This document shows, one piece after another, positions 58,074 to 64,000 of a DNA stretch of 64,000 nt. The first letter of the stretch is position 1. Each line of letters opens with the position of its first letter. The translations under genes and the position numbers were made by a program. This DNA is from Manihot esculenta (taxonomy: Eukaryota; Streptophyta; Magnoliopsida; Malpighiales; Euphorbiaceae): the NCBI RefSeq assembly GCF_001659605.2, contig NC_035162.2:29826153-29890152 (forward strand), given 5' to 3'. Below the pieces are notes generated by a model, which ran no database searches, had not been told where the DNA came from, and was given only the letters and a program-made list of their open reading frames with translations.

Positions 58074-60480
58074 CCACAACAACAAACAAACAAGCAAGCA
58101 AACAAAGCTTAAACCAAAGAGACTGCTCTCCAACGAGACTGCTCTCCAAAGAGAGACACAGATACTGCTGGAGTAAGAACTCCTGGGTTTTCTAAACATA
58201 CAATACTACTGGGGTGATTCGAAGGGACTTCCATCCTCAGCTCTTCCTGTTCTCCCATTCTGCGAGCTGAGTGTGTATGATCCGCTCTAACTGCGCTATA
58301 TAGGTGAGATCCCCTGAGATCTCCACCTCTGGTTCTAAGAACCTCAGTCGGATCCAACATCACTTTAGACCAAAAGAAACAAGGAAACTGAATGGTTCTC
58401 CTCTCAGAAGCAGGTAAACTTAACTGGTAGGATACTTCTCTAATCCTCTATAGGATTACAAGGGTTTCGCCACTTATCTTTCATGGAGACACCACAAACA
58501 AAACTCTAATCTTCGCCTGCATTTCACAAACGTCCGCTGCGCACTCTGATCCTTTCTCTTCTCTCTTCTTCTTTACTACACTGGCTTCTTCTCTTTGGTT
58601 TGCTCACTGCTACACTGAGACGAACTCTAGTTCTCAACAGCTAGTACCCAGATTTCAGATTTAGTTTGGAAGACAACTGGTTCCTGCCAGTGGATCCAAA
58701 CGATCATCAATCCTCAGTGGGACTACCTGTCCTTGGTATGACCTTGTCCTATACAAGGTCTTAAGGATCCATCCTACGTTTCGTACATCTTACCCATATG
58801 GGGTATTGCCTGCACATCTCGAATGTAAAGGCTAAAACTGCCAGCTCTAGACCATGTGTAGGATACTTCAACTCATGCTTCTTCAGCTGCCTAGAAGCAT
58901 AAATAATTACCTTGCCACTTGCATTAACACACAATCTAGTCCCACAAGGGATGTATCACACCACACTGTGACATTCTTATTACTGGTAGACAGAGCTACT
59001 ACTCGGACTGACGTCAGCTTTACTTCAGTGCTTGCTACACTGATCAGACCACACAACTTTTGGTCTCTCTTGGTCATTCTGCTCATAGGAGTGACAACTC
59101 TAGAGAAGTTCTAGATGAACCTCCTAGTAGGTAACCTGCCCAACCCAAAAAGCTCTTGATTTTTGTCACTACAATGGGCCTGGGTTAGTCAGCTACAACT
59201 TCTAGAGATGTCTGAGACTGACTTCGTTGTAGCAATCTGCTAAACCCATAAACTACTAAGCTTTGTCACTGAGATGGGTCTAAACTAGTTGCTACAACTT
59301 TTACCTTGTTTGAGTCCACTTCAATTCCTTTTTCTGGTACTGAACTACTCCTCGACTCAAACTCACACCTGACGAACTTGGCATACACGCCACGTTCTCT
59401 CCAGGTCTGCAACACTATTCTTTGCTCATGGGCACTTTTCTTTGTGGTTTTGGAACTCATTACGGTAGTGTCACTACCGGAAGGATCCAGACTCGTACTA
59501 AAACCGCTGCCTATGAATATGAGATTCACGAATGCTATAGGGGCATCTACTAGCCCGAACGACATTACTAAGAACCCATAGTGCCTATCTTTCATCTTGT
59601 ATACACTCAACAATTCATTTTCTACTTTCATTCTTCACTGATAGGACCTGGATTTCAGATCTATCTTGGAAAACCACTGGCTACTACTAGTTGGTCTACA
59701 ATAGATCGTCGATCTAAGGTAACAGATACTTACTGGTAGTGACTTTGTCCAACGACTTACAGCCGATACAAAGTCTCACGGATTCATCCTTCTTTTCCCA
59801 TCACAACACCGGAACATTCCAGGGTGAGGTACTCAGTCAGATACAATCCTTGTCTACCAACTCTAGCAACTACGCGTCTGGCTTTTACTATCTATCTCAC
59901 TCTGCTAGTGCCATCCTGCAGAGAAGACTAGGAATGGTTCTGGGTCCAGACACCACTCCTAGTTCACACTCTATTCTCCTAGCAGATGATAAACCTGGCA
60001 GCTTGTCTGGGACTACATCCTGCGGGCACTCAAACTGGTTCCCGTCCTGATCTGACTAACTGCTATGCTCTCTGACACACGCAAGAAACCTCTGATAACC
60101 TCTCCTGAACAGCCTGAGAGCCTATAGGGCTGATATCAAACCTCTAGGCCTCTCTCCACTGTCCCCTCAACAGACTACCTGTGATCCATCCTGATCTTTA
60201 AGCCTGCCTACCCTGCCTCTGCTATCTAAGGCAGTATTATGAGTAGCTAGCCCATCCACCCCTAGAATGACATCAAACAGTCACTCTAGAACCACTAGGT
60301 CAGCTGGAAGGCACCTACTCAGAACTCACACTGAACTCAACTGGCAGACTGACTCTGCCACTGATGGATCACAATTGGGTCCACTGACCCAAAGAGGACA
60401 CTCTAATCCCAGAAGCTATCAAACCCATACTCTCTATGGCTCTCAAGGCACTAAGGAAAGAGAAACATCAGGGTCTCTAA
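58074..60480 (-). pseudogene. Element G degenerate protease/RT/RNase H remnants
   Basis: Read right to left: protease relic 60480-60230 (PADLVVL-like and CDPS-like blocks), broken RT including a 121-codon stretch 59631-59266 with YGFLVMSFGLVDAPIAF and RIVLQTWRERGVYAKF, and an RNase H trace at about 58975-58840. The RT catalytic FIDD block is replaced by sequence reading TTVMSS. Almost no integrase remains between about 58780 and 58150, where only a trace of the pol C-terminus is seen. Stops and frameshifts are dense. Element F shares the oddities of this region, such as a C/T-rich stretch near 58545-58600 matching 1070-1130, so the damage predates the split of the two copies. Confidence 0.75.
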
Positions 60481-60491
60481 CAGCAGACACA

Positions 60492-62064
60492 TCAAAACAT
60501 ATGGAAAGGAAACATACTTGTCACTGCCTTGTCCGATGTGTCAGCCTCCTGCTGCGTCAAGGTGAAGATCCGTGCTGGCACCGATGGACCTTCACTTGGG
60601 GAACCTGTGGAAGAATGAGCTATCCCTCTCCCTTTGCCTCTGCCCTGTACCATGGCTAGAGCTCCTGGCTGAGCCACTCTGTCTGAGGCTATCTGCTGGG
60701 ACTGTATTATCAAAGTCGTGGTGGAACACTCACGTGCTATGTGCCCCTCCTGTCCGCACCTAAAACATATTGTTGTCCCTACCAGACAGACTCCCTTGTG
60801 CGGCCTACAGCACCTCGGACATCTGGAGTTGTCTAACTCAGAGCTCGATCCATCACCTAATCCTAGACCAGACTTTATCTGCTTCCAAAACTTATTCTTC
60901 TTTGCTTTCCTGAGGCCTTTGCCTCCCTTCCTACTCTCTGTACCAGCCTCATGCAGAGGGGAGAGCTTAACATCACTTATCCCCGAGATTTTGGCACTAG
61001 CCTCCAGCTTCCGTGCCATATCCACTATAGCATGGAAACTCTCCCTTTCTGCTAACTGTATCAAGGAAGAATACCTCGAGTGAAGTCTCATGGTATACCT
61101 CTGAACTCTCTTCTGTTCTGTATCATATGTTTGCCCCACGTACTGAAGCAACTCAAGGAACTTATCTGTATAGTCATCTACACTCATGTTCTCTGTCTGC
61201 CTTAGCTGCTCCAACTCAATCTCCTTATGCTCCCTTGAGCTATCTGAAAAAACCCATCCTGCAAACGCGTTAGCAAACTGCTCCCAGGATAAGTTTTTCA
61301 ACCTCGGGTCTACATAATTTTTGAACCATTCCCTTGCCTTCTTACATTTCATGGTGAACCCCGCCATCTGAATGGCTCTACTCTCACTGGCTCCCAACTC
61401 ATCAGTTAGCATTTTGACCATTCTGAGATACTCAAAAGGGTCATCACCTGTTTCAAACTTGGGAGCATCCAACATCAAATAGGCCGTCATCTTTACCTTA
61501 CTCCCTCCAGATGAGCTAGGCTTAGGTGTTTGGACAACTAGGGCTACTGGTTCTATTGGTGGTGGAGGAGGTGCAACATTTCCTGGGTTCGGGTTCACTG
61601 ACCCTGGGTAACAAAATAAGGGTGGAAACATGGTATACTGTGGATATGGCGGGTAAAAGGGAGAATAGGGCATAAAGGTGGGATATGGGTTATAACTAGG
61701 AAAATCCGATGTACCACCCATTGGATACCTTGACCCCCACGGGTAGGGTGGGTACTGAGGTGGAACAAATCTCGAGGCCTGAGTGCCTCTTTGGGACTCA
61801 CCCATATCCTCTCCTAACATACTCATGCCCAGGCTACCATCTCTTCTCTGCTTTATCCTCCTCTACTTCCCTCATATCCACTGACATACCACTCTGAACT
61901 ACTCCCCTTCTACTCTCATCACAAGACCTTCTAGGGTCCCTTGATGAACCTTCTCTGCTTAAGCTACCTGATGTTGCCCTTTGCAGAACAGGGGAATGGG
62001 CATCCATGCCCTCATTCTCTAGCGGAGCTCTAGTCAATCTAGCAGATCGATGAGTTCCTCTCAT
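60492..62064 (-). pseudogene. gag: Element G gag, one frameshift
   Basis: Begins at MRGTHRSARL (ATG 62062-62064). A +1 shift near 61835-61850 in the acidic segment (EEDKAEKRW then stop) splits the gene; the second frame (61826-60492) runs 444 codons. It holds MGESQRG, a Pro/Tyr-rich stretch, the capsid-like region ([22 protein letters not shown]), CPRCCRPHKGVC and the CCHC knuckle [14 protein letters not shown], and the [15 protein letters not shown] spacer. It stops at FPFHMF before any protease. Gag is much better preserved than pol in the same element, as in F. Acceptor-like CAG (G at 62072) precedes the ATG by 7 bases. Confidence 0.8.
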
Positions 62065-62356
62065 CCTGGTTCTGAAAAGCACAACATCACACAAAACATC
62101 AAATGATCCATGTGAGAACACATGAATTCACAACATATACATAACAGATCAATAATGCACATGCATCTTGTCATGGCATTTCACATCATCATGCAAGACA
62201 GAACTCCACATCCTATCCTAGTGGACATGATTTTGCCTATTGTGCTTGCCCTTCTATGACCTCTAACACAACCTCCTTCCGATGGGATATCTCTAATCCT
62301 TGAGCATCTTTGCTCAACACATCGTACTCTTGAGGGCTTACGCTCTGATACCAATC
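62065..62356 (-). promoter_or_regulatory. Element G leader with PBS
   Basis: PBS on plus GCTCTGATACCA at 62342-62353, three bases from the LTR; pyrimidine tract and CAG at 62072-62080 just before gag. Confidence 0.78.
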
Positions 62357-64000
62357 TGTAACAGCCCAAAAATCGGTATCCCTCTGTAACGGCCCGAACC
62401 GCCACCGGCACTAGAATCCAGATCGGCTTAAGGCCGCCGGGACCCGTAGCAAGCCGACTATACTCTCTGTGTACCTGATACATCCCATACATGATCCAAT
62501 ATACTCAACAATCCTGTAAAACTACCAGGCTGAACGCAAATCTGAAACAGCCCTCAGGGCCAATACCAGTGACTACTGACTGTTGTGGGTCAAGGGATTG
62601 AAACCCTTTCTTCCCACACACAACCCACTGGTGACTCATCAAAGCCATATATTAAACCTGGTTTCACACATTTCTCATCAAGAAACGCAAAACAGGATCC
62701 ATGTACAAAGGGATTAATCATACACCACACTAGGGCAAAGACACTAGGGTAAAGCACAATGCTATCCATTATATGACAGTACATATCTATACATTACATT
62801 ACAAACTAATCCTTTAATTACATCATGTCCACTACTCTATTACATACATACATCCATGCATAACTGTACTCTTTACTCTTGCTGACTCTGACTTCCCATA
62901 GCTTCCTCTGAACCTGCAAAACTGGGGTTAAGGGAGTGGGATGAGCTACTACAGCCCAGTGAGTAGGAACAATAAAACGGTTCATTAATTACATGCTTTC
63001 ATGACATGCATCACATAACAAACATATCATCTCAAGGATGAACTTGTCACCAATAGCCCTCTACATATAATAATATGTCCAACTGTGCCCGGGGCGATTA
63101 GGCCTCACTAGGACTTCTCTTAATACTCATAGCATACATGTCCAACTGTGCTAGGGGTGATTAGGCCTCACCTGGACTTCTCTTAACTGACTCTGTGCCA
63201 GGGGCGTAGAATGGGCAACCCTGGTCTGGCTATCTCAAGCCATGTCTCATCTCATATCAAGGGCTAAGGATCATCCAACATTCATCCACATGAACAACAA
63301 AGTATGCAATGCATCATATTCGTGGATTCTAATGCAAAACAACCTACTACATAACATGGCAGTTTATGATGCATGGATCATGCTCGAAGCATTTCATTTC
63401 TCAAGTTAAAACATAAGTTTAGTTCCACTCACCTGTAGCCAAGGCTTGGCTAACTCTGGGCCACCTCTAACTCTGAAGCAGCTACTACTGCTAAACACCT
63501 CGGTTCCTCGGGTCCAATCCTACAATGGAGGACTCAAATGAGGTACCAAACATACTCTATACAACTTATATACAACTCCTCACAATTCCCCAAAAACCCC
63601 CTAAAACATTCTAGAACAATCATAGAAATCATGCAAAGGAAGGCTGAACAGAGCATCTTCGGCGGCACATTCGGCGGCCGAATGCTCCCTCCAGAGCCGA
63701 ACCTCGGGCATGTTCGGCGGCACCTTCGGCGGCCGAACCTCTCCTCCAGAGCCGAAAGTCCAAACTTTCGGGGGCAAGCTTAAGCAGGCTTAGGCAGCCG
63801 AAGCCACCTCCTCAACATGTTCGGCGGCCGAATCCTCCTTCGGCTGCCGAACCTGAGTTCATCCAGAACTCAGCTTCGTGCACAACATGCCTCCCAATCC
63901 TTCCAAACCCTCACCACATGCAGCCAACCTCAAACATGAATAACTCATACACCAAGCATATAGGAGCTTAAGACAACTTAAACTCCAACAAACAAACTCA
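62357..64000 (-). repeat. Element G 5' LTR (partial, cut by window end)
   Basis: Matches 55731-57370 closely, with scattered differences such as CCCAAAAATCGG against CCCGGGAACCGG near the start. The CCAACTGTGCC units are at 63078-63225 and the distal palindrome cluster at 63657-63850. The promoter end lies outside the window. Confidence 0.92.

Larger units (their letters stand above)
55731..64000 (-). mobile_element. Element G: pol-defective chromovirus relative of F (right end outside window)
   Basis: 3' LTR 55731-58035, PPT and stem-loop 58036-58073, ruined pol 58074-60480, gag 60492-62064, PBS 62342-62353, 5' LTR from 62357. It inserted into H gag after CATGACATGC. The internal region is 4.3 kb against about 5.2 kb in C, the difference being mostly integrase. 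Confidence 0.88.

Overview
This window is plant nuclear DNA made almost entirely of Ty3/gypsy LTR retrotransposons. I found no host gene, rRNA, tRNA or CRISPR array. Every recognisable protein belongs to gag-pol polyproteins in the order capsid/zinc knuckle, protease, RT, RNase H, integrase, chromodomain. That order, the long LTRs (about 2.1-3.1 kb) and primer-binding sites complementary to initiator tRNA-Met fit plant chromoviruses, most likely the Tekay/Del lineage. A flowering plant, probably a eudicot, is the best inference; species cannot be fixed from sequence alone. I name the elements A-H.

Layout. F (minus, 1-8821, running off the left edge) is pol-defective but keeps a gag ORF, and its left part carries a 1.98-kb tandem duplication. 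F interrupts the gag of D (plus, 8822-44677). D is also split by C (minus, 10746-40953). C is split by A (plus, 17584-38094), and A is split by B (minus, 23166-34123). This is a four-level nest, D > C > A > B, with target duplications TCTAT for B, GCATG for A and AGAC(T) for C. LTR-pair differences counted by eye fall with depth: about 27 in C, 13 in A and 4 in B.

After D's 3' LTR come a 589-bp foldback element (44690-45278) and a 122-bp LTR stub. Next is the 5'-truncated element E (plus, 45401-52534), whose pol carries six glutamine-to-TAG stops. E lies against the integrase region of H (minus, 52535-55730). H's gag is interrupted by G (minus, 55731 to past the right edge), a relative of F with the same kind of ruined pol.

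B is the only element with an intact gag-pol ORF (1576 aa), two LTRs of identical length, PBS, PPT and a perfect target duplication. It may be recently or currently mobile and could supply enzymes in trans, though it belongs to a different family from the others. Non-coding signals recur across the families. There is a stem-loop with an RGGA loop just 5' of each PPT. There are arrays of short palindromes or hairpins in the LTRs. There is a splice-acceptor-like site a few bases before each gag ATG, with donor-like sites in the LTR. Clusters of the palindrome TTCGGCCGCCGAA lie around the LTR promoters.
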